Positions 26,062-35,273 of a stretch of DNA of 64,000 nt are shown piece after piece. The stretch's first letter is position 1. Every line of letters begins with the position of its first letter. The notes beneath the pieces are model-generated. The model did not search any database. It saw only the letters and a list, made by a program, of their open reading frames with translations, and was not told the DNA's origin. Position numbers and translations under genes: made by a program. Source of the DNA: JANSWP01 sp041941305 (GTDB lineage: Bacteria; Bacteroidota; Bacteroidia; Chitinophagales; Saprospiraceae); NCBI GenBank assembly GCA_041941305.1, contig JBGTQJ010000055.1, positions 1-64,000 on the forward strand. The letters are read 5' to 3'.

Positions 26062-26736
26062 TTATTTAGTCAAAATCATGACTTTGGAATCTATCAATTT
26101 TCCATCCACACTTAAAGTATAAACATAACTACCTTGAGCAAACGATTCAGCTGCTATTTCAATAGAACCAAACCCTCCTTCTTTGATTTGGATGGTTTCC
26201 AACAATTCTCCTTTAATATTACGGATGTCCATTTGGGCAGAACCCAAATCTTCCGGAATGAAATATTGGATTTTGGTAGATTGATCAAATGGATTTGGAG
26301 TATTTTGCAACAAGAAGGAACCTGCGATTGGATCCACCGTTTTTGTTTCCATGCAGCATTGACTCATACCATTTCTGATAGTTCGATTCTCCAATTTCAA
26401 TTGATCATTGTGCAAGCGAAGTGCATTCAATTCAGTTTCCAATGCTTCCACTTTTGCTAAAATTTCCTCGTTACTGATATAATCCTCTGGTTGATATAGA
26501 GGGTTGTCAGCGGGATTGTAATCGTCGTACTGTTCCTCCACGACAGTGTATTTTCCTTTGATATCTGTATCATAACCGTTATACACATCCTTAGTCATTT
26601 CCTGTACTTTTTCTGTAGCAGGAGGATTTGGAGGAGTATCAGTTGTACGCCCATTATTCATTTGTGACTGGGCACTAATTAGCTGAATTACGGCTAATTG
26701 CATAAAAAGAATTAAAAGAAATTTAATATTTTTCAT
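26062..26736 (-). CDS. Small secreted coiled-coil protein with T9SS sorting domain
   Basis: The 224-residue protein has a signal peptide (MKNIKFLLILFMQLAVIQLISAQ), a low-complexity acidic segment rich in Asp, Tyr and Pro, then a predicted coiled coil (EEILAKVEALETELNALRLHNDQLKLENRTI, about residues 88-120). A CC pair (QCCMETK) precedes the T9SS type A domain, which starts LLQNTPNPFDQSTKI and ends SKVMILTK. It lies 62 bases downstream of the S74-domain protein gene and is probably co-transcribed with it. I infer that the two act together at the cell surface, perhaps with the coiled coils pairing; no direct evidence exists. Confidence 0.82.
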   Translation of the reverse strand: MKNIKFLLILFMQLAVIQLISAQSQMNNGRTTDTPPNPPATEKVQEMTKDVYNGYDTDIKGKYTVVEEQYDDYNPADNPLYQPEDYISNEEILAKVEALETELNALRLHNDQLKLENRTIRNGMSQCCMETKTVDPIAGSFLLQNTPNPFDQSTKIQYFIPEDLGSAQMDIRNIKGELLETIQIKEGGFGSIEIAAESFAQGSYVYTLSVDGKLIDSKVMILTK

Positions 26737-26798
26737 AATGGTTATTTCAATTTTAAAAGAATAAAAATAAGCTTTAAAAAATTCTAAAAGAAAGAGGC

Positions 26799-28958
26799 TT
26801 ACTCTTTACTATATTCCTCAGAAGAGCTGGTTGCTCCTTCTTTTTGCTTCATCACTAATTCTGTCAATCGAGTAACCTGAGCTTTTAAATCTTTCAATTC
26901 AGCTAATTCTGCATTTAAGACATTGATTTCATTTTGTTGAGTTTCGATGGTTTGTTGTTGCTCTTTTACAGCTTCGATGAGAAGAGCAGATAATTTGGAG
27001 TAATCTACAGATTTGATACCATCTTTATTGGTCATAACTATTTCAGGCAAAACAGATTCAACTTCCTGAGCAACTACACCTACTTGTTGACTTTGGTCTT
27101 GTTTGCCCTTCTTCCAATAGTAATAGTATCCATTCAATTGACTTAATTTAGCTAGGGGGTTGTCAATATTCTGTAGATCTCTTTTCAATCTAAAATCAGA
27201 AAATGAATTCCAACCATTGGATTCAGCCGTAGTGCCATCACCATTAGTACCAACTTGAAAAATTACGCCTGAACCATTGGCTTTTTTAATAGATACTTTT
27301 CCCATATTGTTAATTTCTAAATTTAGATTGTCTCCACCAGCTCCCAAATTTAAGTTATTTTGGCTTCTTACTGAGAAGTTCCCATCTCCTCCCCCTGTAA
27401 AAACGTTATCTCCATTTCCAAAGAATCCAACCAACCCAGATCCAGAATCATTTACCCGGACGGTAGGGGCAGTAGAAGAAAACATAAATCGGCCAGTACC
27501 TCCTGTATTGGAAAAAATTAAATCAGTACCATCATTTTGAATATCAGAGTAGATAATACCATCTGTATGTGATAATCTCATTTGTGGATTGGCACCGTTT
27601 ACGATCTCCAAGCTACGATCTGGTGTGGTTGTTCCAATCCCAACATCTCCTCCATTATAATATATGTCACCACTATTATCTGTCCAAACGCTACTTCCAC
27701 CACCAATTGCTTCCTCAATAACATTTCCATTTACATCAACGGCTAATAATTGTGTTGCAGTTCCTGTAATATTTCCATCTCCATATTGTGATAGTTTTAT
27801 TTGACCATCATTCGCACCTCCAACACTCTGATTCCCTCTCAATTCCAGTGTACTTTCAGGAGCACTTGGTCTTATCCTGAAGGGCAAAGTACCACCATTC
27901 GTCACATCTCTTATAAAGAAATTGGCTTCATTACCAGCCAAATCCCAGGTTTGAGAAGTAAAACCATTACTACCATCCTGTTCTAATCTATAGGTTGGTG
28001 TATTGCCAGTAACGACGTGAACATCAACTGCCGGGTTTGCTGTTCCAATACCAACATCTCCATCTGCTTCTACATACAAGGCATTGGTACGAGCTCCAGC
28101 TTCAATAGTAAATGGAGTTCTTCCACCATCGATATCATCAATTGAGAATTTATTAGCTCCACCATTGCTTGAGTCATTAAAAGTTATTTGCCAGTCATTA
28201 GTTGGGAAGCTGGCTGAAGTACTGGTATCCATAGCTCTGATTCGAAGATTGTTTTCTTTTAATCGAACAGTATCAAATCCGAAACTTTCTCCATTCACAC
28301 AATCAACTCCAACACATAAACTGCCTTGCACGACTACATCAGTTACAAATACCTGTGCATCTTCATTCATTAGAGTATTATCCCCCCAGGCTCTACCTGT
28401 AAAATTGGAACTGATTGTATGTCTTTCTGTAAGAGAGGCATAGGTTCCATACAATTCTTCCATCTTATTGTCTGTCAAGGAAGGTGTTTTCATTGGATCT
28501 TCCTTCCTTGTTAAGGTAAATTTTCCTTCAGCCATATGGAAATTATAATTGAAAAATTCAACAGTCTCGGGGATATTCATTTTGGCTTTGAAAGCAGCCA
28601 TTGCTTTCATATCACCGCTTTCACTGATGGCTCTCATCTCCTCTCTTGTTTCATCATCAAAAAGTAGAAGTGGTGTGATTTGCATGGTATAATGTCCATC
28701 TGCAAAAGCTCCTCCATCTTCTCGTTTGTTTTTAAATGTAATTTCTTTTTCCTCTAATACCTGTGTTCTCCAGTAGTAAGAGTTGGGTCCTCCAATTTCT
28801 ATGAGATAGCCTTTGGATGTATCATCAATAAATTGAATCGTCGCTTCATCTGGTGTAATCTTAAGGTCTTTAACAAAAGACTCTTGTGACATTGCATCTG
28901 TTACTATCATAAAACATAACAACGTCATTCCGAAAACAAAAAAGTTTTTTAGTTTCAT
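26799..28958 (-). CDS. Secreted fibre-like protein with C-terminal S74 chaperone domain
   Basis: A signal peptide (MKLKNFFVFGMTLLCFMIVTDAMSQ) is followed by a long beta-rich region holding two VGIGT-x2-P motifs, typical of tail-fibre-like proteins in Bacteroidota. Residues 587-660 match the peptidase S74/endosialidase chaperone: SDFRLKRD supplies the Ser-Asp cleavage site, followed by YYYYWKKG and VGVVAQEVESVLPEIV. A coiled coil of about 45 residues ends the protein. In known S74 proteins this domain trimerises the fibre and then cleaves itself off. There is no T9SS tail here, but the next gene encodes a T9SS protein. A perfect -7 box lies about 175 bases upstream. Confidence 0.87.
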   Translation of the reverse strand: MKLKNFFVFGMTLLCFMIVTDAMSQESFVKDLKITPDEATIQFIDDTSKGYLIEIGGPNSYYWRTQVLEEKEITFKNKREDGGAFADGHYTMQITPLLLFDDETREEMRAISESGDMKAMAAFKAKMNIPETVEFFNYNFHMAEGKFTLTRKEDPMKTPSLTDNKMEELYGTYASLTERHTISSNFTGRAWGDNTLMNEDAQVFVTDVVVQGSLCVGVDCVNGESFGFDTVRLKENNLRIRAMDTSTSASFPTNDWQITFNDSSNGGANKFSIDDIDGGRTPFTIEAGARTNALYVEADGDVGIGTANPAVDVHVVTGNTPTYRLEQDGSNGFTSQTWDLAGNEANFFIRDVTNGGTLPFRIRPSAPESTLELRGNQSVGGANDGQIKLSQYGDGNITGTATQLLAVDVNGNVIEEAIGGGSSVWTDNSGDIYYNGGDVGIGTTTPDRSLEIVNGANPQMRLSHTDGIIYSDIQNDGTDLIFSNTGGTGRFMFSSTAPTVRVNDSGSGLVGFFGNGDNVFTGGGDGNFSVRSQNNLNLGAGGDNLNLEINNMGKVSIKKANGSGVIFQVGTNGDGTTAESNGWNSFSDFRLKRDLQNIDNPLAKLSQLNGYYYYWKKGKQDQSQQVGVVAQEVESVLPEIVMTNKDGIKSVDYSKLSALLIEAVKEQQQTIETQQNEINVLNAELAELKDLKAQVTRLTELVMKQKEGATSSSEEYSKE

Positions 28959-29335
28959 TTTCTAATAGGTTTCGTGATTGTAGTTAATTTTATTTATTAA
29001 ATGAATAAAATGTAAATGCTTAGCTTTTAGCGAGAAAAGATGATAAATGGGTAATGTAATTACTGGCTGGGATTTAGTTTTTCGATTAGTTTATTCGACA
29101 CTTTGAGGAGTAATATCTGTCGGGCACAGCAACAAATATAACAGCCTTTTAATAAAAATAAAAACCAGATTTTGAAAATGTAGAAAGATAGTAATTGATA
29201 ATTTATAAAGGCTTGAATAACAAAATCAAACTAATATAATTAAATTTATATTAATCATTTACAATTTTAAAGAATCTTATATTTTATTAGAAACTTTTAA
29301 AAAATGCCTCTTTTGGAAATCTAAAAAAGAATGTT
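28959..29335. other. AT-rich gap upstream of the S74 protein gene
   Basis: No gene is visible in these 377 bases. They hold the candidate promoter at 29133-29140 and, to its right, very AT-rich DNA after the acetyltransferase stop, with no clear terminator. Confidence 0.5.
29133..29140 (-). promoter_or_regulatory. Bacteroidota -7 box TATATTTG for the S74/T9SS pair
   Basis: On the minus strand this is an exact TAnnTTTG match. It would give a 5' untranslated leader of about 165 bases before the start at 28958. The -33 region is T-rich but has no clear TTTG. Confidence 0.5.
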
Positions 29336-29965
29336 TTAGGGCAATTGGTTTGAGGGAAGCACCTTATGGATAAAACCTTTTTCAAAATCTTGTTCGAGTA
29401 AACAAAAAATCACACTATTTAAAAAACGACCTTCAAAATAATAGTTTTCCCGAAAGAAAGCCTCTTTTTGAAATCCCAGTCTTCTTAGTAATGTCATAGA
29501 GACAATATTTTGTTCATTGACATTTGCTTCAATACTGTGTAATTGGAGTTTTTGGAAGGAAAATGTCAGGATAATTGTTAATGCCTCAAACATGATCCCG
29601 TGCCCCCAAAATTCGGGATGTAATAAATATCCAATTTCAGCTCTTAGATGCTCTTTCCACAATCTCCAAAGACCAGCATAACCAATGACCTTATTGGATT
29701 TTTTTGAAGTGATTGCCCAACTAATCCCTTTCTTGTGATCAAAATCATTCTTCATCTGAACTATTTTCTCCTCTGTGTCTTTCAGTTTTTTGGGACGTGT
29801 AGAATCTACATATTGCATGACTTTGTCGTCAGTTCTCATTGAAAATAAATAAGGTGCATCTTCAATCTCAAAGGATCTTAAAATAAGGCGATCTGTCTTC
29901 AGCACCGGAAAAGAATCAAAAACACCATCATTTATTTCGATATTGAAATTCTTATTAATATTCAT
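29336..29965 (-). CDS. GNAT family N-acetyltransferase (RimJ/RimL type)
   Basis: This protein transfers an acetyl group from acetyl-CoA, typically to a protein N-terminus or a small amine. The opening TDRLILRSFEIEDAPYLFSM, the substrate-side GYAGLWRLWKEHLRAEIGYLLHPEFWGHGIM and the late NEQNIVSMTLLRRLGFQKEAFFRENYYFEG are classic RimJ/RimL features. The start at 29965 overlaps the end of the preceding FG-GAP gene by 11 bases, which suggests translational coupling; an ATG at 29995 is also open. The coupling to a periplasmic or surface protein gene is unusual, and the substrate is unknown. Confidence 0.88.
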   Translation of the reverse strand: MNINKNFNIEINDGVFDSFPVLKTDRLILRSFEIEDAPYLFSMRTDDKVMQYVDSTRPKKLKDTEEKIVQMKNDFDHKKGISWAITSKKSNKVIGYAGLWRLWKEHLRAEIGYLLHPEFWGHGIMFEALTIILTFSFQKLQLHSIEANVNEQNIVSMTLLRRLGFQKEAFFRENYYFEGRFLNSVIFCLLEQDFEKGFIHKVLPSNQLP

Positions 29966-32900
29966 AATTAACTTGATGTGATTGATTAGCATCAAGGTTT
30001 TTCAATGTTTGGGAATTCCCATTTGGCCAAATAATTTCCAAATCAAATTTTTTATGCAATCCAAGTCCAAAATGGATTTCCTTAGGATGCCCTGATAAAT
30101 ATCCAGTGGTTGAGTGTATCTCCTTCCAAAATTTTTCCCCATCTGGGAGCGTAATTATCAAAGAGGTCCCTATGGCGTCCTTAGTCATTCCATGAGCATA
30201 GTCTCCTGTTAGCTTAATCTTCCCCCAATGGTTTTCGAACTTTTCTGAATGATTTTCAAAAAATCTCGCTTCACCTTGATACTCATTCACCACAATGTCC
30301 AAATCTCCATCGTTATCAAAATCTAGATAGGCTGCACTTCGGGAAGTACCGGAATAATTCAATCCACCTGTATTTGAAAGTACTTCCAAATGTCCATTCT
30401 TATTTTCAAAGAATATGTTTGGTTCTTCCTGACTTTTGGCAAAGGTAACATTAGCTGAATCCCCATCCGGACTTTGATAATATTCATTTTCCTGACCATA
30501 AACGGCATAAGGGTTCATCCCTGTTAAACAATACAAATCATCATCCCCATCATTATCATAATCAAAGAAGTCGGCATCCCAGGACCAACCAGTCGAGGAA
30601 AACCCTCTACCTACACTTTTTGATTTTGTGAATTTTAGGTTTCCGTTGGGTTCAATAGAGGATATAAACAAGTCATTGGCTTCTACCACCCGCATGGTAC
30701 TAAGAGAAGATGGATCAAAATGTGCTTTGGTATCCTCATTTGGTAAGACATACTTATCATCCTTTTCCATCACCACAATATTGGAAATGTAAAAATCTGG
30801 ATGCATATCGCGATTCAGATCCCCAATGCCCACATTCATCGTATAAGAGGGTTTGTCCGTTCCAATTTCTTTGCTCACATCAGTAAAAGTGCCATCCTGG
30901 TTATTGAGGTAATAGGAGTTAGTGCCAAAATCATTTCCTACGATGAGGTCTTGCCATCCATCACGATTGAAATCTGAATGACCCACAGCCTGGGTCCATC
31001 CACTATTTTCTATTCTGGAACCAGTGGACACATCCTTAAATATAAAACTACCTGTATTTTTGAATAACTTGTTTGGAGTCCCATTAGTATTATGCCTCTT
31101 TAAGGTTGGCAACTCCCCTTTGAGATAATTTCCAAAATAACCTATATAAATATCCAATAGTCCATCTTTATCAAAATCAAAAGCGGTGCAAGGACCGCCA
31201 ACTAATCCTTCTCCTCCAAAGTTTGCCTGTTCAGTCATGTCTTCAAAAGTTCCATCTCCATTATTTCTATAAATTCGATGTTTATCATTAGCATATGAAA
31301 TAAAAATATCCTGCCATCCATCATTGTCAAAATCTGCAATAATTGGCTGCCTGGGCTCTCCATAATTTCCATCAGGACGTTGCCAACTAATTCCAGCTGA
31401 CTTAGTGATATTTTTAAAACTTTTTCCTCCAATGTTCTTAAACAACTGATTTCCTCTTCCTCCCAGCAATAAAATATCTACCCAACCATCGTTATCAATG
31501 TCTTCTGCTGCCACGCCTCCACCTCCAAATGCTGGGGGAATTCCCAGCCTTGCCAGATTTTCATCATCCTTGACCACATAACTTCTAATCTTGCGATTGA
31601 GCCAATCCGAATTCTTGTGGTAGAAATTTAGGTTTATCTTTTCTGATATTTCTGAAAAGGGAGCCTCAGTATTGTCTTTTTTTGAACTTTCTTTTGAAAT
31701 AATATTTGCTTCAGTTGAATCGTCTATTGCTTTATTGTATAAATTGATCTTTTGTTGAATGCCTTTTAAGGCAAAGAGAATATTTTCAGATTTCAATGCT
31801 GTTTGACCTAAAGCATTTGCATGATTTCCAGCCTCTCGGAATAACAATACAGCAAATTGAGCCACACCCTCAACCAACATTTCCAAAGCAAAAGCATCAG
31901 GTACTGCCTTGAATTGCTCCTTTTTGTCGTTCAAAGCAAATTTTAAATACTGCCAATGCAAACCACTATCCCGAAAGGCATCCAAATCATATGCTTCAAT
32001 GACAATTTTTCCTTCTTGTCCTAATTTGGGAAAATAAGTTACATCTTCAAATTGATTAATGGTATGTGGCATATATGCCTGAACTGTAGCATAGACTTCT
32101 TGATATTCAATTACGTTTTTTCTTTGTTGGATAGCTAATTGTTCAGCATAATTCAGCATATCTGCTGTCAGTTGTATTAAGTTTTCAGTATAAAAACTAC
32201 GCAGTTGCCTGCTTTCCTCAGCATCTGAAGGCCAGGGGATTTTGGCGAAATAAACTTGAATGTTTCTCAAAAAAACCTTTTGATTTATTTGATTGTAGTT
32301 TCGATAGGCTGCCAACTTTTTTTCAATGATGTCATAGAGAATGGTTTTTTGATCAACTACTGTACTTTCTTTTTTCATTTCAGAAGGTACTACAGCTTTT
32401 ACACTTTCGAAAAGTTTCCTAATAGCCTTTACAATATGTTCTTTCTCAATTTGGTATTTATTTTCTTTTCTTGCCAATTGATCAGCTTCACTCAATAGAG
32501 CCAATACTGCGAAGTCTACACTTTTTTTGATGTAGGTAATCTGATCATTTTCTAATACCGGCAGTTTTTCTGATTCGAATAAATTGGATTGTTGGACTGA
32601 AAGAATTGCTCTATAAGCATAGGCAACCGAGCTGTACTGGCGATGATCTCTTTCTGTTAAGAATATTTTGTGATTATCAGGGAAATAGAGACTAATACCT
32701 AAAAAATCTTCTTTGTAAGTGAAAAATGTGGATTCTGTTTCTTGCAAAAGCTTCATTTTGTCAACTTCACCTGATGCCTGTTTTAATGCCTTGGCGTAAT
32801 TCTGCCATATAGTTCTTACATAATTTTTTTGAAATTCAATCCTGTCATTTCGTGCTTCAAAACTCAGTGGTGTTCCGTAAATAAAATCTTCCAACCGGGA

Positions 32901-33047
32901 AGCAGTAGCATGACATTTGGCATCTCTGTTACTTTCCAATTCACACATTTGATCAATTACTGGATGTAAATCACGAACACCCTGAGCGACAGCATATTTG
33001 TCGAAAAGAAAAAAAAATAAGATAAAGCAAAAAGAGTATAACTTCAT
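29955..33047 (-). CDS. CRTAC1-like FG-GAP/VCBS repeat protein with ASPIC/UnbV end and helical N-terminus
   Basis: The 1030-residue protein starts with a signal peptide (ends YAVAQ). Residues 25-450 are helical and include three related segments at about 173-213, 285-326 and 390-434. From about residue 505 to 960 there are repeats of the FG-GAP/VCBS type with Ca-binding-like loops (DIDNDGWVDILLL, DFDNDGWQDIFIS, DFNRDGWQDLIVG, DYDNDGDDDLYCL), forming a beta-propeller. The last 65 residues match ASPIC/UnbV (HSTTGYLSGHPKEIHFGLG). No T9SS tail is visible, so it may stay periplasmic or be released in another way. It overlaps the acetyltransferase gene downstream. The function is unknown; propellers of this kind often bind glycans or proteins. 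Confidence 0.85.
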   Translation of the reverse strand: MKLYSFCFILFFFLFDKYAVAQGVRDLHPVIDQMCELESNRDAKCHATASRLEDFIYGTPLSFEARNDRIEFQKNYVRTIWQNYAKALKQASGEVDKMKLLQETESTFFTYKEDFLGISLYFPDNHKIFLTERDHRQYSSVAYAYRAILSVQQSNLFESEKLPVLENDQITYIKKSVDFAVLALLSEADQLARKENKYQIEKEHIVKAIRKLFESVKAVVPSEMKKESTVVDQKTILYDIIEKKLAAYRNYNQINQKVFLRNIQVYFAKIPWPSDAEESRQLRSFYTENLIQLTADMLNYAEQLAIQQRKNVIEYQEVYATVQAYMPHTINQFEDVTYFPKLGQEGKIVIEAYDLDAFRDSGLHWQYLKFALNDKKEQFKAVPDAFALEMLVEGVAQFAVLLFREAGNHANALGQTALKSENILFALKGIQQKINLYNKAIDDSTEANIISKESSKKDNTEAPFSEISEKINLNFYHKNSDWLNRKIRSYVVKDDENLARLGIPPAFGGGGVAAEDIDNDGWVDILLLGGRGNQLFKNIGGKSFKNITKSAGISWQRPDGNYGEPRQPIIADFDNDGWQDIFISYANDKHRIYRNNGDGTFEDMTEQANFGGEGLVGGPCTAFDFDKDGLLDIYIGYFGNYLKGELPTLKRHNTNGTPNKLFKNTGSFIFKDVSTGSRIENSGWTQAVGHSDFNRDGWQDLIVGNDFGTNSYYLNNQDGTFTDVSKEIGTDKPSYTMNVGIGDLNRDMHPDFYISNIVVMEKDDKYVLPNEDTKAHFDPSSLSTMRVVEANDLFISSIEPNGNLKFTKSKSVGRGFSSTGWSWDADFFDYDNDGDDDLYCLTGMNPYAVYGQENEYYQSPDGDSANVTFAKSQEEPNIFFENKNGHLEVLSNTGGLNYSGTSRSAAYLDFDNDGDLDIVVNEYQGEARFFENHSEKFENHWGKIKLTGDYAHGMTKDAIGTSLIITLPDGEKFWKEIHSTTGYLSGHPKEIHFGLGLHKKFDLEIIWPNGNSQTLKNLDANQSHQVNYEY

Positions 33048-33059
33048 TTCAATTAGCTT

Positions 33060-33098
33060 TTTTTTTGCATTAGTTTTTTTGCATTAGTTTTTTTGCAC
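33060..33098. repeat. 14-bp tandem repeat upstream of the FG-GAP gene
   Basis: TTTTTTTGCATTAG is present about 2.7 times with period 14 directly before the ATG at 33047. It would change leader length if copy number slipped. Confidence 0.8.
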
Positions 33099-33142
33099 TT
33101 ATTTCAAAGGGAGGAGTGGTAAATGGTTGAAACCCAAAGATC

Positions 33143-33150
33143 CAAAAATA
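33143..33150 (-). promoter_or_regulatory. Candidate -7 box TATTTTTG for the FG-GAP gene
   Basis: On the minus strand the octamer fits TAnnTTTG about 95 bases before the start at 33047, just past the terminator of the upstream gene. No clear -33 TTTG is seen. Confidence 0.4.
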
Positions 33151-33161
33151 TTACATAAAAT

Positions 33162-33185
33162 AAAAAAGGACGTCTCTCGACGCCC
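33162..33185 (-). terminator. Rho-independent terminator
   Basis: On the minus strand GGGCGTC pairs with GACGTCC (one G-U) around GAGA and runs into six T. It lies about 40 bases past the stop at 33226. Confidence 0.85.
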
Positions 33186-33225
33186 TGTCACGAAAATTGA
33201 ATTAGTATGAAAAACTGCTCATTGA

Positions 33226-34275
33226 TTAGATGCGATTAGGGAATACGCCCTCTTGAGCGATGCCTTCGTTTATTATTTCATAAAAGGATTCGATGTAGTT
33301 GATCATATCTTGTTTTGAATCTGTGCTCAACAATCGAAATTTATTTATCCTATCGGTTAATGCTTTTTTCTTAGTCCTGAAATAGCTATAAGTTGAATAC
33401 AAATCACTTACATCTTCTGAAAGTCCTAAAAAAGACCTTTCTCGGATACTCGCAAGTCCTAAGCTGGAATTAGGTACAGCGTAAGGTGCATTAACCAATC
33501 CGGAGAAATCAAAATCATAAGGTACGGCAATCAGTTTTCCGGATTTGGTATTTTTGAACACCTTTACATTTCTATTCATCTCCAAGTTCCAGTCTTCGTT
33601 ACCAATCATATATTGGAAAGTTGAAGTTATGCGCTCCTGTGCAATATGGAAGTCTTCAGGAGCATGACCCATTTCTTCTACCTCCACTGAGCTCATTCGA
33701 GCTGCCAACTGATCTGTGCTTTCAATTAGGAAACCCCACCTTTTGGTCTTTTTTCCAGAACCAGAATCGATGTAGGTTATTTTAGCTAATTGTACGCGAT
33801 AACTGTTTTCAGTTAATTCACGATATAACTCGTAAGCCATATATTCCCGCAAAACCAAATCTTTACTCGCTATTTTTTCATCTATGCAGTGAGTCACAAG
33901 TTTCAATTTGTCATAGGTTGTAAGACCCTTAGCTTTTAAGTCCTTTTTAGAAAAATTGAGCTTCAAAGGAGGAAAATCGCAAACTCTGCGTCGATATTTG
34001 CCACGTGGTTTTACTTCAATATCCCAGCTTTCTTCTGATTTGCCGATTTTGTGTGTAAAGGTAGCAGGAATGTAATCGTTGGTAGCACGGTGATTGATCA
34101 AACTGTCCAAATTAGTTTTGATAACTAATTCAATAACATCTCTTTGATGCAGTTTGTCAAAAATACTTTGTGGAGCAGGCGCATTTTTGAGATCGTTTTC
34201 GGCGCCAAGCAGATTAGGTAAGAGAAAAATACCTAATGAAAGATAAATTGTTTTCAAAAATAGTCGGGAATACAT
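33226..34275 (-). CDS. Secreted protein, possibly CotH-kinase-like
   Basis: The start at 34275 gives a signal peptide (MYSRLFLKTIYLSLGIFLLPNLLGAEN); the longer form from 34350 adds 25 residues without function. The body of about 320 residues contains KPRGKYRRRVCDFPPLKLNF, LREYMAYELYRELTENSYRVQLAKITYID, IGNEDWNLEMNRNVKVF and VPYDFDFSGLVN. The order of an Arg/Lys-rich strand, an NxDWN loop and a DFDFSG motif resembles CotH-type atypical kinases, but the similarity is distant and I cannot confirm a family. If correct it would phosphorylate exported proteins. It is flanked by terminators and is probably monocistronic. Confidence 0.6.
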   Translation of the reverse strand: MYSRLFLKTIYLSLGIFLLPNLLGAENDLKNAPAPQSIFDKLHQRDVIELVIKTNLDSLINHRATNDYIPATFTHKIGKSEESWDIEVKPRGKYRRRVCDFPPLKLNFSKKDLKAKGLTTYDKLKLVTHCIDEKIASKDLVLREYMAYELYRELTENSYRVQLAKITYIDSGSGKKTKRWGFLIESTDQLAARMSSVEVEEMGHAPEDFHIAQERITSTFQYMIGNEDWNLEMNRNVKVFKNTKSGKLIAVPYDFDFSGLVNAPYAVPNSSLGLASIRERSFLGLSEDVSDLYSTYSYFRTKKKALTDRINKFRLLSTDSKQDMINYIESFYEIINEGIAQEGVFPNRI

Positions 34276-34806
34276 TTTGAATTTCGGGTTTAGATAAATC
34301 GGGTGAAAAAAAGATGATACAAATGTCATTTGTTCAAGACAAAATGCCATCTTTTTTAGACGGATGATTTCAAAAAATTGGCGGCCTCGTTTGTTTTAAA
34401 AAAATTGGTGCAAAAAGAAATTACTTCAATCAATAAATATAATTTCTGCAAATTTAAAAGATCTAGAATAATATTCCGAATTAAAAGTTTTCATTCTTTC
34501 AATTCAAAATTTTCATTCCTGTATCAACTTTTATTCCAAATTTCTAACTGTTACTAAAGACCACAAAATAGACGGAAAGTTGTCAAAACTTGTTACATTC
34601 TTTTGTTAAATTTCTATTAATTTTTGTTAATGACCATTACTTCCACTTTCCGTATGAGTCTAAACTCATTTAATTAATTCAAAGTTGCATAATTGGTAAC
34701 TATCAATCTACACCTTTTTTGTGATTGGTCTTATTTTGTGAGCGAATCGGGATATATAATGATTGCAGCGAGATTATTAAATGTATTTTTATTGTTACAT
34801 TGGTTC
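34276..34806. other. AT-rich gap with scattered short inverted repeats
   Basis: I see no gene in these 530 bases. There is a candidate -7 box TAAATTTG on the minus strand at 34449-34456, a separated pair ACGGAAAGT / ACTTTCCGT (34572 and 34645), the small palindrome ATGAGTCTAAACTCAT near 34654, and a repeated TTTTTGTTAA. Confidence 0.4.
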
Positions 34807-35271
34807 TTACTGGGTTTTAGATATCCAAAATATAGCATATAAATGATGAGCTTCATGCAAAAGGAAAAATTCCAGCCATTCTATTAAATTCATTTGACCT
34901 AATTTTGGATGGTTACCCATTCTTGAAAATTCTTTTTGAGAAAAATTTTCAAACTTTTGAATTAATATTTCTCGTTTTGAAAAAAGGTCCTTTAAAATTA
35001 AATGGGTATCTTTTTTTATCCACATTTTGAACACATCGTCATCTTCTGCCTTATATCGCCCAAATTCAGGATTGTTCTCCTGAATAATTAAATTAATTCT
35101 TCCCTCAAATATTTCTTGATATCTTCCTAAATGTGCCAAATTTTCATGAATTGACCATTTGTCAGGTTTTGTTCTTTTTTTAATTATAGGATCAGTTAGC
35201 ACTGGTAGGAAATTATTGAACCACTTATGTTGGGAATTCAATCTATGCCAGGATGATTTCGGTATTTTCAT
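34807..35271 (-). CDS. DinB family protein
   Basis: DinB-fold proteins are four-helix bundles with a metal site of three histidines, and many are thiol transferases or of unknown role. Here ENLAHLGRY (first His), and LLHEAHHLYAIFW (second and third) fit the metal triad in 154 residues, a normal length. The KWSIHENLAHL sequence is the typical first motif. The start codon is only three bases from a strong hairpin at 35274-35315. A second, different DinB protein is encoded at 58615. Confidence 0.85.
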   Translation of the reverse strand: MKIPKSSWHRLNSQHKWFNNFLPVLTDPIIKKRTKPDKWSIHENLAHLGRYQEIFEGRINLIIQENNPEFGRYKAEDDDVFKMWIKKDTHLILKDLFSKREILIQKFENFSQKEFSRMGNHPKLGQMNLIEWLEFFLLHEAHHLYAIFWISKTQ

Positions 35272-35273
35272 AT

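Noticed and set aside
34572..34653. ACGGAAAGT / ACTTTCCGT pair as an operator or terminator
   Set aside because: The 9-base arms are 64 bases apart, in AT-rich DNA with no T-run and no gene end nearby.
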